64,000 nucleotides of DNA from contig JABIUV010000007.1 in NCBI GenBank assembly GCA_018700895.1, forward strand, positions 68,640 through 132,639, written 5' to 3'. The stretch is from Bacteroidota bacterium (GTDB lineage: Bacteria > Bacteroidota > Bacteroidia > NS11-12g > UBA9320). Positions 30,446 to 40,474 of the stretch are shown here, piece by piece. The position numbers and the translations under genes are program-made. Within the stretch, counting starts at the first letter, position 1, and each line of letters begins with the position of its first letter. The notes under the pieces were generated by a model that worked only from the letters and a program-made list of their open reading frames with translations, made no database searches and was not told the origin of the DNA.

Positions 30446-30513
30446 TTTAGCGAGCAATAGACTTGTTAATGCTCGCTAAATCTATGCTAAACTTTAATTT
30501 TTAGTGAGCATTA
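30446..30513. repeat. Three-part inverted repeat (A/B/A') able to form two mutually exclusive hairpins
   Basis: tttagcgagcaata (30446), taatgctcgctaaa (30467-30480), tttagtgagcatta (30500-30513). Confidence 0.6.
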
Positions 30514-30538
30514 GGCGATGCTTAGCGTCTTAGGATTA

Positions 30539-31855
30539 CTACTTATCTGCCCATCCAGGCCCTTCGGTAATCCACTCTTCATGTTGGAACAGGTGCCATT
30601 CTGCCTTGGCCATATCGTACATAGGATCTATGAGTGGTTTCGGGTTTCGGAAGTTTAGGCTCACATTTACCAAAGCATATATCTCACAACTGTCCGTATA
30701 TTGTTCTTTCAGAAACTGGCAGTACTGCCATACCATATCTGGATGTATAGCCATCGTACGATATTGCTTATAACTCATATCTGCTCGCGGGTCACGTACG
30801 ACCTTAGTTCCGTCCGTTTTTGTCACATGAAAAGTAGCTGAACCACTCTTGCTCCGCAGCATCATTCGCCAACTTAGTTTGTGCCCCTCTTCCGTCCAAA
30901 ATACATTGCCAGGAATAGCATGGTGACGAAGTGGTAAGAGTATTTTCACCGCAAAGAATAGAAAGAATGTAGTGGTGGCTATTTTACTAAATCGTGCAGT
31001 TGGAGGTGAGAGATCTGCACTATGATGATTCTTAATTCTAAACCATTTGCGTAGTTTATCTGATGGGTAAAAAAGCACACAGGCCCCAATCATCATATAC
31101 GGGAAAGTGCCTATCTGAAAAGTGATGCTATTCATCACATGAAAATATACTCCCAACCAAAAAGCGTACTTACGTGTAGGTTTCCAAAGCAAAGCAGGTA
31201 TCACCAATAAGTCAAATGCAATACCACCCCACGACATTAATAATGCCTGAAAATCAGACTGATATAAGAAACCAATAGCCGAATTTCGCTTGTTTGCTAG
31301 CCATTGTGTAAGCGGAATACCATTTAGCCAATCCGGATAAATCTTGGCCACAGCAGCATAGAAAAATACGATGAGAAGTAACCATACGAACATTTGTAAG
31401 TACAGGTTATAACATTGAGATAGCGGCGTGACTCTTCCCGCTTTCGCATCCAAACTCAGTGTCCTATGAGCAGGCACCATACACATCATCATACAAAGCA
31501 GTGCCATTAGGTAATGGTGGTTGTTGTACGAGGTTTTATGCATGAGGTACACCCCTAGCCAACCTACGGTGAGTAAAACTATGAATAGCCTATAACGATA
31601 ACCCAATATTACTCCAATAGCAAAAACACCAAGCAGGCTAAACCATACATACATGCCATATCCTGGTAGTGGCTGCAGGAACTCGAATCCTATAAAATTG
31701 AATGTAAACAGCGGTGGATCAAGATACACTTGCTTTACCCAACCTACGGCGATGGCTCCCCATGTCTCGAAAAACATAACCAACCCAAATACCACACGCC
31801 ATAGCACAATAGGGGTGTTGTCGATAGGTTTAAAAAGGTAGTGCTGAAATCGCAT
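30539..31855 (-). CDS. HTTM (vitamin K-dependent gamma-carboxylase-like) membrane protein
   Basis: LFKPIDNTPIVLWRVVFGLVMFFETW..YNNHHYLMALLCMMMCMVPAHRTLSLDAK..FYAAVAKIYPDWLNG; start set at MRFQHYL (31855). Confidence 0.8.
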   Translation of the reverse strand: MRFQHYLFKPIDNTPIVLWRVVFGLVMFFETWGAIAVGWVKQVYLDPPLFTFNFIGFEFLQPLPGYGMYVWFSLLGVFAIGVILGYRYRLFIVLLTVGWLGVYLMHKTSYNNHHYLMALLCMMMCMVPAHRTLSLDAKAGRVTPLSQCYNLYLQMFVWLLLIVFFYAAVAKIYPDWLNGIPLTQWLANKRNSAIGFLYQSDFQALLMSWGGIAFDLLVIPALLWKPTRKYAFWLGVYFHVMNSITFQIGTFPYMMIGACVLFYPSDKLRKWFRIKNHHSADLSPPTARFSKIATTTFFLFFAVKILLPLRHHAIPGNVFWTEEGHKLSWRMMLRSKSGSATFHVTKTDGTKVVRDPRADMSYKQYRTMAIHPDMVWQYCQFLKEQYTDSCEIYALVNVSLNFRNPKPLIDPMYDMAKAEWHLFQHEEWITEGPGWADK

Positions 31856-31868
31856 GAACTGACAGCTC

Positions 31869-32846
31869 CTAAAATGCCGAAGGTGCAAACCCAACCACGC
31901 TTTGTGTCTGAACACCAAGCGGATGTTGATCTGCCGCTTCGGCCGCTAGTCGTCTTGCCTCGGTAGTATTGCCTAGTCGTTCTTGATTGATGGCTAGGTT
32001 ATGCAGCAGCATGGCTTTCTTACGACGTTTATCTTCTACCTGGAGTCCGTCTTGCCAAATTTGTGCAGCTTCCTCCCATTTTTCCTGACGTACAGCTATT
32101 ATACCTCGCTGTAGTGCATCGTTTCCGTTATCATATAATTTTGCTTGTCGTCTATACTCAATCGGGGACACAGCATTTGCATATCGTTCTCCATAATACA
32201 CGCCTAAGTTAATCATCTCACGACGGTAGTTCTGGTTTAGCAGGTTAGTAGTACGTTGACGTGAGGTAGACTCAGCTTCGTAGAAATAATTGTCTTTTTC
32301 TTCCCACTCGTTTATTATTTCACCTGTTTTGACATTGTACAACCTCCAGCCCAGTTGCACATCTATTTTTCGCTTACCAATTATGAAATCTACTTCGCGG
32401 TAGGTATTATTTCCTAAATTTTGTCTACGTATTTCGATGGTATAGCTATCCTCTATATGCTGTTCAAATTTCTCCAAGGAAATAACAAGATCACTTCCCA
32501 AGCCTACTTGATTCAGATTTGCCGTAGACATTGCAAGCGGAAAATTACCATTGGCCGTATGCTTAAATTGGTCAGCCTCACTAAGAATACGGAGATAATT
32601 TTGACTTCTTATACGGCTACGCATAGTATTAAATGCTCCGTTTAGTAGATCTGGGTTATTTGGATTGAGCAGTGTGGTGCTTTCGTTGTACGGATACGCC
32701 AGTCTCACTCTATTGAGTAGAGTTACTGTGCGTGCACCTTGAGGTAAGTCTATCTGAGCATCAGCTACACCGGTTACGTAACTTACTTGCTGCGTACTTG
32801 CACAAGCCGATAGAAAAATGAGGGCGATGAATAAATTCTTTTTCAT
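31869..32846 (-). CDS. Hypothetical lipoprotein, DUF6340-like with TPR-like C-terminus
   Basis: Lipobox-like IFLSACAS; conserved-looking helical C-terminus LHNLAINQERLGNTTEARRLAAEAA. Confidence 0.65.
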   Translation of the reverse strand: MKKNLFIALIFLSACASTQQVSYVTGVADAQIDLPQGARTVTLLNRVRLAYPYNESTTLLNPNNPDLLNGAFNTMRSRIRSQNYLRILSEADQFKHTANGNFPLAMSTANLNQVGLGSDLVISLEKFEQHIEDSYTIEIRRQNLGNNTYREVDFIIGKRKIDVQLGWRLYNVKTGEIINEWEEKDNYFYEAESTSRQRTTNLLNQNYRREMINLGVYYGERYANAVSPIEYRRQAKLYDNGNDALQRGIIAVRQEKWEEAAQIWQDGLQVEDKRRKKAMLLHNLAINQERLGNTTEARRLAAEAADQHPLGVQTQSVVGFAPSAF

Positions 32847-32879
32847 AAGATGACTACAAAGAAAAAGAAAACTAGGCTG

Positions 32880-34904
32880 TTACTTCATCGCCTTTAGTTT
32901 TTCTTCCAATTGATTCATCTCGTCTCGCAGTCTTGCCGCCTCCATAAAGTCCATATCCTTGGCGGCTCTGAGCATTTGTGCTTTGGTAGCTTCTATGGCC
33001 TTTTTCACACCATCTTTGCTCATATACTGCATTACTGGGTCTGCAGCTACGCTCAAGGTATTTTCTCGTCGTTCGTATGGATTCGTTACCTTTTCTAATG
33101 CCGATTTTTCTTTTTTCTCAAATACCGACTCTTTACTTCTGATGATGGTTTCTGGGTTGATACCGTGCTCCTGGTTATACTTCATCTGAACCATACGTCT
33201 GCGTTCTGTCTCGTCTATGGTCAATTGCATACTGTCAGTAATTTTATCAGCATACATTATAACCTTACCATTCACATTACGAGCAGCTCTACCTACGGTC
33301 TGCACAAGACTTCTTTCGCTACGCAAAAATCCTTCCTTGTCTGCATCTAATATAGCCACCAAACTTACCTCTGGTAAATCGAGTCCTTCTCTCAGCAGAT
33401 TTACACCTATGAGTACATCAATATCTCCTGCTCGCAACCTATCAAGTATTTCTACCCTATCCATGGTTTTTACCTCGGAGTGAATGTACGTAGCCGAGAT
33501 GCCAAGATTACGGATATACTTATCCAGCTCTTCGGCCATACGCTTGGTAAGTGTAGTTACCAATACGCGGTCTCCCATTTTTATACGTTCATCAATTTGC
33601 TCTAGCAAATCGTCTACCTGATTCGTACTCGGTTTTACTTCTATTACTGGATCTAATAATCCTGTAGGACGTATTACTTGTTCTACGATAACTCCTTCAC
33701 TTTCTGCGATTTCGTGATCGGCAGGTGTAGCACTTACATACACCACCTGATTGGTCACCTCACCAAATTCTTCAAATTTTAACGGCCTATTATCGAGTGC
33801 TGCGGGCAACCTAAAACCGTAATCTACCAAGTTAATTTTTCGAGCCCTATCTCCACCGTACATTGCACGTACTTGAGGCAGCGTTACGTGGCTTTCATCT
33901 ATAATCATCAGATAGTCATCGGGGAAGTAGTCTATCAAACAGAACGGGCGTTGCCCGGGTTGTCTGCCATCCATGTACCTACTATAATTTTCTATTCCGC
34001 TGCAGTAACCAAGCTCACGCATCATCTCCATGTCAAACTCAGTACGCTCATGTAACCGTTTGGCTTCCAACGGCTTCCCTATACTTCTGAAATAATCTAC
34101 CTGCTTCACCATATCGTCTTGTATATGCGTAATAGCATTATTCAATCTGTCCTTTGGCGTAACGAATAACTGTGCAGGGAAAATAGCCGCATCAGATAAT
34201 ACTTCTATGCGTTGGCCGGTCATAGGGTCTATGGTTTCTATGTCTTCTATCTCGTTACCAAAAAACCCAATACGTAAGGCAATATCATCATACGCCAAGT
34301 AAATATCCACTGTATCTCCTTTAACTCTAAAAGTTCCCCGCTTAAAATCGGCAGTGGTACGCGAATACAAACTGCCTACTAAGGCATGTAACAAGGTGTT
34401 TCTCGCTATTTTTTGCCCTCGGCTAATACGTATAATACTGTCCTCGTAATCGTTTGGGTTACCTGCACCATATATACAACTTACCGATGCTACTACGATA
34501 ATATCGCGTCTACCACTTTGGAGTGCAGAGGTCGTTTGCAGTCGCATTTTCTCTATCTCCTCATTGATGTTGAGGTCCTTTTCGATGTAGGTATTGCTAC
34601 TTGGTATGAATGCCTCTGGCTGGTAGTAATCGTAGTAGGACACAAAATACTGTACCGAGTTATTAGGGAAGAAATGTTTGAACTCGCCGTATAACTGGGC
34701 TACTAGCGTTTTGTTATGACTTACAATGAGCGTAGGGCGTTGCGTTTGTTGTATCACATTTGCCATGGTAAATGTTTTACCGCTGCCGGTAACACCAAGT
34801 AGTGTTTGTGCTGGCAAACCTTCATTCACACCTTGCACCAATTGTTTTATTGCTTCGGGTTGGTCCCCTGTAGGTTCAAAAGGTGCTTGTAGTTCAAAAG
34901 ACAT
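32880..34904 (-). CDS. uvrB: Excinuclease ABC subunit B
   Basis: PFEPTGDQPEAIKQLVQGVNEG, LLGVTGSGKTFTMANVI, YYDYYQPEAFIPSSNTYIEKD; C-terminal UVR domain. Start at MSFELQ. Confidence 0.97.
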   Translation of the reverse strand: MSFELQAPFEPTGDQPEAIKQLVQGVNEGLPAQTLLGVTGSGKTFTMANVIQQTQRPTLIVSHNKTLVAQLYGEFKHFFPNNSVQYFVSYYDYYQPEAFIPSSNTYIEKDLNINEEIEKMRLQTTSALQSGRRDIIVVASVSCIYGAGNPNDYEDSIIRISRGQKIARNTLLHALVGSLYSRTTADFKRGTFRVKGDTVDIYLAYDDIALRIGFFGNEIEDIETIDPMTGQRIEVLSDAAIFPAQLFVTPKDRLNNAITHIQDDMVKQVDYFRSIGKPLEAKRLHERTEFDMEMMRELGYCSGIENYSRYMDGRQPGQRPFCLIDYFPDDYLMIIDESHVTLPQVRAMYGGDRARKINLVDYGFRLPAALDNRPLKFEEFGEVTNQVVYVSATPADHEIAESEGVIVEQVIRPTGLLDPVIEVKPSTNQVDDLLEQIDERIKMGDRVLVTTLTKRMAEELDKYIRNLGISATYIHSEVKTMDRVEILDRLRAGDIDVLIGVNLLREGLDLPEVSLVAILDADKEGFLRSERSLVQTVGRAARNVNGKVIMYADKITDSMQLTIDETERRRMVQMKYNQEHGINPETIIRSKESVFEKKEKSALEKVTNPYERRENTLSVAADPVMQYMSKDGVKKAIEATKAQMLRAAKDMDFMEAARLRDEMNQLEEKLKAMK

Positions 34905-35124
34905 AACTGCAAAGTTAGTGCATCTATACAAGTGAGCAGTGACATAAAAGTTTTATCTGGCTCCAAAAGTTTAACCAAAAATGGCGTCTGTTATTTTGAA
35001 AATTCTGAAGACGAGAACTATCAACTAGCTGCTTAGTAAAGTTAGAATACCTATTACATTGAGTCTTAGTCTAAACTATTCCCCCCTAGGCAATTTTGAT
35101 CTCTCAATGTTGTGAACGATATAA

Positions 35125-35970
35125 CTAACTAAAAAAGTCTTTCAAAGTACCCGAATCTCCTAGCTTGAAACCTCTATCTGTAAGAATTGCCTTGCCACAT
35201 TCCAAATTTAAATCGTGCTCAAAGAATAACGTGTAATCCTTAGACACTGCCTCTTGTAGAAACGCTTCACGTTCACGCATCGTGTCTAAGGGGCGAATGT
35301 CATATCCCATTACATAGTTGGGGCGAATGTGTCCTGCACTAGGTATCATATCTGCCATAAATACCAATGTATCTCCGTTCACATTTATCTTAGGACAAAA
35401 CATCGACTCGGTATGACCCTGAGCCAAAATACCAGATATATTTTCCGTTATTTTTAAATCATTACCTATAAAATGTAGATCACCATACTCTTGTATCGGC
35501 ATCATATTCTCGGTTAGAAATGATGCTTTTTCTCTTGGATTAGGATTAATCGCATGTTCCCAATGACTGCGGTGCACCCAATGTTTTGCATTGGGGAAAG
35601 TTAGCTCATAGCCATCTTTCATTGTATTCCATTTCACAGCTCCACCGCAATGGTCAAAGTGCAAATGCGTAAGAATAACATCTGTAATATCCTTAAAATC
35701 AACACCTACATCGTTTAGTGACTTCTGTAAGGTATGGATGCCATTGAGGTAATAGTACCCGAAGAATTTTTCGCTTTGCTTCTCCCCCATTCCTGTATCT
35801 ATTAGCACAAGTCTCTCTCCGTCTTCTACAAGCAGACATCGCATTGCCCAGTTGCAGAGGTTATTTTCATCCGCTGGGTTTATTCGTTGCCAAATGCTTT
35901 TGGGCACCGTACCGAACATTGCTCCTCCATCGAGCATAAAATTTCCTGTATGTATTGTTTGTATTCTCAT
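35125..35970 (-). CDS. MBL-fold metallo-hydrolase
   Basis: Zn-binding motif THLHFDHCGG, LIDTGMGEK. Confidence 0.9.
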   Translation of the reverse strand: MRIQTIHTGNFMLDGGAMFGTVPKSIWQRINPADENNLCNWAMRCLLVEDGERLVLIDTGMGEKQSEKFFGYYYLNGIHTLQKSLNDVGVDFKDITDVILTHLHFDHCGGAVKWNTMKDGYELTFPNAKHWVHRSHWEHAINPNPREKASFLTENMMPIQEYGDLHFIGNDLKITENISGILAQGHTESMFCPKINVNGDTLVFMADMIPSAGHIRPNYVMGYDIRPLDTMREREAFLQEAVSKDYTLFFEHDLNLECGKAILTDRGFKLGDSGTLKDFFS

Positions 35971-35976
35971 GGGTAA

Positions 35977-36483
35977 TTAATAGGTATGTTTTATAAATTT
36001 CGACATCTTAGATACATCTCTAGACTGTATCCCCATTATATAAACTCCTGATTCTAAATTGTTTAAATAGATGGTTTGAGGGAAGGTAGGAAAGTCCTGT
36101 ATATTATTGAGAAGCATAGAGTACACCACATTGCCATACACATCATATATCAGCATGGTAGCTGGAGATATTTCTTGCGAGGCAAACTGCATACTAAAGT
36201 TAATACGGTCAAAAACCGGATTGGGATAGTAATAGAAGAAAAAGAAATCACTGCGACATACTCCGTTCTGATCAGGAGAACTGTAATTTACACCTCCTAC
36301 ATTTGTCATTTCGCAGCCGTTGCGGTAGGTTACATTATTGCATCCACACACAGGATCAAAACTCGGGTCATTGCACTGGTAATATGGGTTAATTCTATTG
36401 CTATCTATACAATCGTTAAATTGGGCTTTTGCCAAAAAAGGCAAGATTATAATACATAAAAGGGAAAATCTGCTCATTTTCAT
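35977..36483 (-). CDS. Secreted Kazal-like protease-inhibitor domain protein with T9SS type A tail
   Basis: Signal peptide MKMSRFSLLCIIILPFLAKAQ; DPVCGCNNVTYRNGCEMTNVG..YSSPDQNGVC; YYPNPVFDRINF..GVYIMGIQSRDVSKMSKFIKHTY. Confidence 0.72.
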   Translation of the reverse strand: MKMSRFSLLCIIILPFLAKAQFNDCIDSNRINPYYQCNDPSFDPVCGCNNVTYRNGCEMTNVGGVNYSSPDQNGVCRSDFFFFYYYPNPVFDRINFSMQFASQEISPATMLIYDVYGNVVYSMLLNNIQDFPTFPQTIYLNNLESGVYIMGIQSRDVSKMSKFIKHTY

Positions 36484-36487
36484 TTGG

Positions 36488-36731
36488 TCAAAAGTAAACT
36501 CTCCATTTACTCCAAGATGCGTAATTCGGTTCTCCCTTCGCATGTTTTTCTAGCATACCGTCCATCATAATGTTTATACTCATCAGACAGTTCAGAGTCA
36601 TTTGCCTGTTGCTTTAACACGTGTTCCATGTAGTTTTTTAGCTTACGGCCTTGTTTTTCAGCTTGTTGTGTTAGGATTGCAATAGTCTCGGCGTCTAGAC
36701 TTACTTCTTTTCTTTGTTTATTTTTTAGCAT
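36488..36731 (-). pseudogene. RHH antitoxin-like protein with 1-nt frameshift (~36569)
   Basis: MLKNKQRKEVSLDAETIAILTQQAEKQGRKLKNYMEHVLKQQA is RHH-like; removing one T after AAACAT restores EYKHMMDGMLEKHAKGEPNYASWSKWRVYF. Confidence 0.65.
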
Positions 36732-36738
36732 ACCCGTA

Positions 36739-36756
36739 TATCTTACGGCTAAGATA
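36739..36756. promoter_or_regulatory. Candidate operator palindrome upstream of the RHH antitoxin-like ORF
   Basis: tatctta-cggc-taagata perfect 7-4-7 inverted repeat, 7 nt upstream of the ATG at 36731. Confidence 0.5.
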
Positions 36757-36802
36757 CGTATAACTTGCGAAAAGTTTGAGGTTCTTTCTTCGAAACTTCT
36801 GA

Positions 36803-38773
36803 CTAATACCTCCTCGGCAGCTCCACCTTATTGTGTCTGATATTCCACTTAAGACCGCCAATAATCCATCTGCCGGGCATACGAGCTCCTAGTATTTCTT
36901 GATACTGCGTGTCAAGCACATTACGTACATCTATGTACACAGATAGTGGCATTAGGTCCGTAGTGTAACTCACACGTGTGTTGAGCACAGCATAGTCTGT
37001 AGGTATGCTCGCATCTGCGGAAGGAAAATCTTCTGCATTTCTGGTGATTAAACTTCCTCCTACATTTACATCAAAACCATAGAACGCGTAGTTGATAGCT
37101 CCATTTAGGTTGTGCGTAGGGTGATTAGAAATGTACTTGGATGTGATACTATCCGGAGAGTTGGTCTGTAAGAACGTGTAGTTTACTCGAACCGACAGTT
37201 TATTAGCACCAAACTTCTTGGCATATTGCAGTGAAAATTCATTTCCCCAAGTAAATGCTTCAGAAATATTCTGAGCGTATAAGTAGTTGAATGTATCTGC
37301 TAGATTTGTCAAATTAGTGATATCTGATCCGCTAGTGAGAGCAAAGTCTATCAAGTCCTTGGAGTTTCTACCAAAAATGGTATTAGATAGTATCAAATCT
37401 CCTAAGAAAGCGTCTACACCTAGATCATAGTTCCAAGAAGATTCTGGCAAGAGGTCGGGATTTCCTACGCTTCTTCCTGCACTTACTAGCGGAGTATTGT
37501 TATTGTTAAACTGTTCAGTAAAGTCTCCTTGACGGATAGCTCTACCTATGCTAGATCTAAATACTAAAGCTCCATTGCGATAAGCCGCGTTGATTTGCGG
37601 GATAAACTGTAGACCGATTTGCTCTGATTGTTCCAGTCTTAGACCACCGTTTAGACTTAGCTTTTTTATCTTTTTACTAGCCAGTATAAATGCTGCATTG
37701 GACAGTCGCTTATGGTCTCCTCTATCATTGCTTGTAATATCTTGCCAGTCGGTTTGTGTTCCTGTGTTGAGGTTTATTCCTATAAACCTAAATTGGTGCG
37801 AAAGCGTAGCATTCACACGTTGCATCTCATGGTTATTAATCGAAGCCACTAAGGGATTTGGGTTAAAGATAAACTCATCCGTACTCTTTTTGTAACTTGC
37901 CGTTAGTTCTGTTTTACCAGCATCCGAGTCGTAGCTTACAGCACTTTGCAGCCACTGAGCACCTGTACTTTCTGTACTCTCATCAAAAGAACTCAGAGTG
38001 TAAAAATACTTGGCACTAAAGTCACGTGCATCCACTCCTACACGAGCATAAGCCTTTAGTTTTTTAGACCTGTAATTGGCTGCTGCTGAGTATGTTTTTA
38101 GGTCAAACTGAGTGTTGTTTAAGCTGTCTCCTCGCTGATAATTAGTGAAATTTGGGTTCACAAACTCTTCTCCATCTGAAGCCGCAGATCGCATACTGGC
38201 TGTAAATCCAAATTTCTTAAATTGCTGTTGTATCTGAAGGTCAGTAGAGGTGAGATTGTTTGCACCAAAACCCACATTTCCAGTAGTAGACGTATACCTA
38301 TCTGTATTATTTAAAGCTTCATACGCTTTTGTTTTTATGTGAATGATGCCACCCACAGCATCTGCACCGAAGCTGGCTGCAGCAGAACCGCGTATTACCT
38401 CTACACGCTCTATCTCACTCATAGGAACAGGCACGTTGTTGTTATAATGGCCCGTTAGCGGATCATTGATACGCTGGTTATCAACTAATACAAGTACTTG
38501 AGAATACGTACTTCCACGCATTCCTATGTCTGCTTGTACTCCAAAACCGCCACGGCTATTGATATTGATACCGCCTACGTATTGGAATAATTCATCTATG
38601 GTGGTTACGGGTAATTGTTGTATCTGATTCTGAGAAATAATAGTAATGCTCTTGCCGCTTTCATAAACCTTAACAGGCAATCTGGTTGCTGAGACTTCTA
38701 TGGAGTCTAGTGATTGTTGAGCAAAGAGAGAAAAGGAGAACAAAGCTGAGCAAAGGATAAAAATCTTACGCAT
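36803..38773 (-). CDS. TonB-dependent receptor (BtuB-like)
   Basis: Plug GKSITIISQNQIQQLPVTTIDELFQYVGGININSRGGFGVQADIGMRGSTYSQVLVLVDNQRINDPLTGHYN; start at MRKIFILCS (38773). Confidence 0.9.
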   Translation of the reverse strand: MRKIFILCSALFSFSLFAQQSLDSIEVSATRLPVKVYESGKSITIISQNQIQQLPVTTIDELFQYVGGININSRGGFGVQADIGMRGSTYSQVLVLVDNQRINDPLTGHYNNNVPVPMSEIERVEVIRGSAAASFGADAVGGIIHIKTKAYEALNNTDRYTSTTGNVGFGANNLTSTDLQIQQQFKKFGFTASMRSAASDGEEFVNPNFTNYQRGDSLNNTQFDLKTYSAAANYRSKKLKAYARVGVDARDFSAKYFYTLSSFDESTESTGAQWLQSAVSYDSDAGKTELTASYKKSTDEFIFNPNPLVASINNHEMQRVNATLSHQFRFIGINLNTGTQTDWQDITSNDRGDHKRLSNAAFILASKKIKKLSLNGGLRLEQSEQIGLQFIPQINAAYRNGALVFRSSIGRAIRQGDFTEQFNNNNTPLVSAGRSVGNPDLLPESSWNYDLGVDAFLGDLILSNTIFGRNSKDLIDFALTSGSDITNLTNLADTFNYLYAQNISEAFTWGNEFSLQYAKKFGANKLSVRVNYTFLQTNSPDSITSKYISNHPTHNLNGAINYAFYGFDVNVGGSLITRNAEDFPSADASIPTDYAVLNTRVSYTTDLMPLSVYIDVRNVLDTQYQEILGARMPGRWIIGGLKWNIRHNKVELPRRY

Positions 38774-39017
38774 AGTGTTGTTTTGTAAACTTTGCTGCAA
38801 CGGTAAGACGATTTTAGCGAAAAGGCAAAGTGAAAAAGGACGAAGTCGGTTGTAGCCCATTGCGTCTTAACTTAACAATAATATACACTAAGGCCTTAGC
38901 CGTAACTGCACAAGCAGAAAATATTAAGCTAAAAATGATATGTTCATAGTGTAAAATTCGAAAGTAAACTTAAGAACTCAGAACGACAATACTTAATCTT
39001 CACCTTGGAACAGTTTA

Positions 39018-40286
39018 CTAATCTATCACATCAAACCCACAGTACGGTCTCAACACCTCAGGAACGATAATGCCTTCGGGCGTTTGGTAGTTTTCCAAGA
39101 TGCTTGCCATAATACGTGGAAGAGCTAAAGCACTGCCATTGAGCGTATGAGCATACTCATTTTTACCATCACTATTCTTGAAACGCAGTTTTAGTCTATT
39201 GGCTTGAAACGTCTCAAAGTTAGAAACAGAACTTACCTCTAACCACCGCTCTTGTGCTGCACTCCATACTTCCATATCATAAGTCATAGCACTCGCAAAT
39301 CCCGTATCTCCTCCGCAGAGTAGCAATACACGATACTGTAGCCCAAGTTCCTTTAGCAGGCTCTGTACGTAGCTGCTCATATCTTCTAACAGCTCGTAAG
39401 AGTTACTTGGGTGTACTAGCTGTACGATTTCTACTTTATCAAATTGATGGAGTCTGTTCAATCCACGTACATCCTTACCATAGCTGCCTGCCTCTCTACG
39501 GAAACACGGAGAATGACCACAATTTTTTATTGGGAAATCATCCTCTTTCAAAATTACATCACGGTAGATATTGGTAATCGGCACTTCTCCTGTGGGTATA
39601 GCATATAGATTATCTACTTGCATATGATACATCTGCCCTTCTTTGTCAGGCAATTGACCCGTCCCTATTCCACTTGCTTCGTTTACGAATAGTGGTGGTT
39701 GTATTTCTTCAAAACCGGCATCTCTTCCTTTGTCCAAGAACCAATTGATAAGTGCACGTTGTAGTCTCGCCCCTTTTCCTCTATATACCGGAAATCCGGC
39801 TCCGGTGATTTTTACCCCGAGTTCAAAGTCGATGAGATTATATTTCTCACAAAGCTCCCAGTGCGGCAAATTTTGGGTCAAATTTGGTTTTTCACCGTGC
39901 TCTAAAACTACTTTGTTATCCGCCTCACTTTTGCCAGCAGGCACCGCTTCTCCGGGTGCATTTGGAATTTGGTAAAGTACGTCTAGCAACTCATTTTCTA
40001 TGGCCTTTAGTTCGTCTCCTAGCTCAGAGCTCTTGGCTTTTAGCTCTGGACTTTTAGCCTTTAGCTCATTTGCTTCGTCTATTTTTTTCTGTGCGAATAG
40101 CTGACCTATTTCTTTTGATATCTTGTTGCTTTCGGCTAATACATCGTCCATTTCCAACTGCGTACTTTTACGCTTATCATCCAAGGTAAGTGCCTGATCT
40201 ATGAGGTCTGTGAAATCCTTACCTCTTTTAGCCAATCGGGCAATGACACCCTCTTTGTCTGCTCGTATATCTTGTATTAATAGCAT
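39018..40286 (-). CDS. serS: Seryl-tRNA synthetase
   Basis: N-terminal coiled coil; motifs FEEIQPPLFVNEAS, CFRREAGSYGKDVRGLNRLHQFDKVE, LNGSALALPRIMASILENYQTPEG. Confidence 0.97.
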   Translation of the reverse strand: MLLIQDIRADKEGVIARLAKRGKDFTDLIDQALTLDDKRKSTQLEMDDVLAESNKISKEIGQLFAQKKIDEANELKAKSPELKAKSSELGDELKAIENELLDVLYQIPNAPGEAVPAGKSEADNKVVLEHGEKPNLTQNLPHWELCEKYNLIDFELGVKITGAGFPVYRGKGARLQRALINWFLDKGRDAGFEEIQPPLFVNEASGIGTGQLPDKEGQMYHMQVDNLYAIPTGEVPITNIYRDVILKEDDFPIKNCGHSPCFRREAGSYGKDVRGLNRLHQFDKVEIVQLVHPSNSYELLEDMSSYVQSLLKELGLQYRVLLLCGGDTGFASAMTYDMEVWSAAQERWLEVSSVSNFETFQANRLKLRFKNSDGKNEYAHTLNGSALALPRIMASILENYQTPEGIIVPEVLRPYCGFDVID

Positions 40287-40474
40287 AGCGAGTACAAAGG
40301 TGAAATAAAAAAAAGGAAAACACTAAAGTTTTAACATTAAGAAGGTGAGTCTAGTTGCTCTAAGATTTAAGTAAAAGGACGACGCTTACGGTTACCCTTC
40401 ACTTTTCAGCAAGGACATTAAGTTTTTGTCTTTGACAAAAGTCTTAATGAAACTTAATTCCGTAATGGTCAATT

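Noticed and set aside
38774-39017. Cobalamin riboswitch upstream of the BtuB-like receptor
   Set aside because: No B12-box-like conserved core seen on the minus strand of this short gap.
40416-40449. Hairpin CATTAAG..CTTAATG downstream of the GT4 gene
   Set aside because: AT-rich stem with no T tract; too weak to call a terminator.
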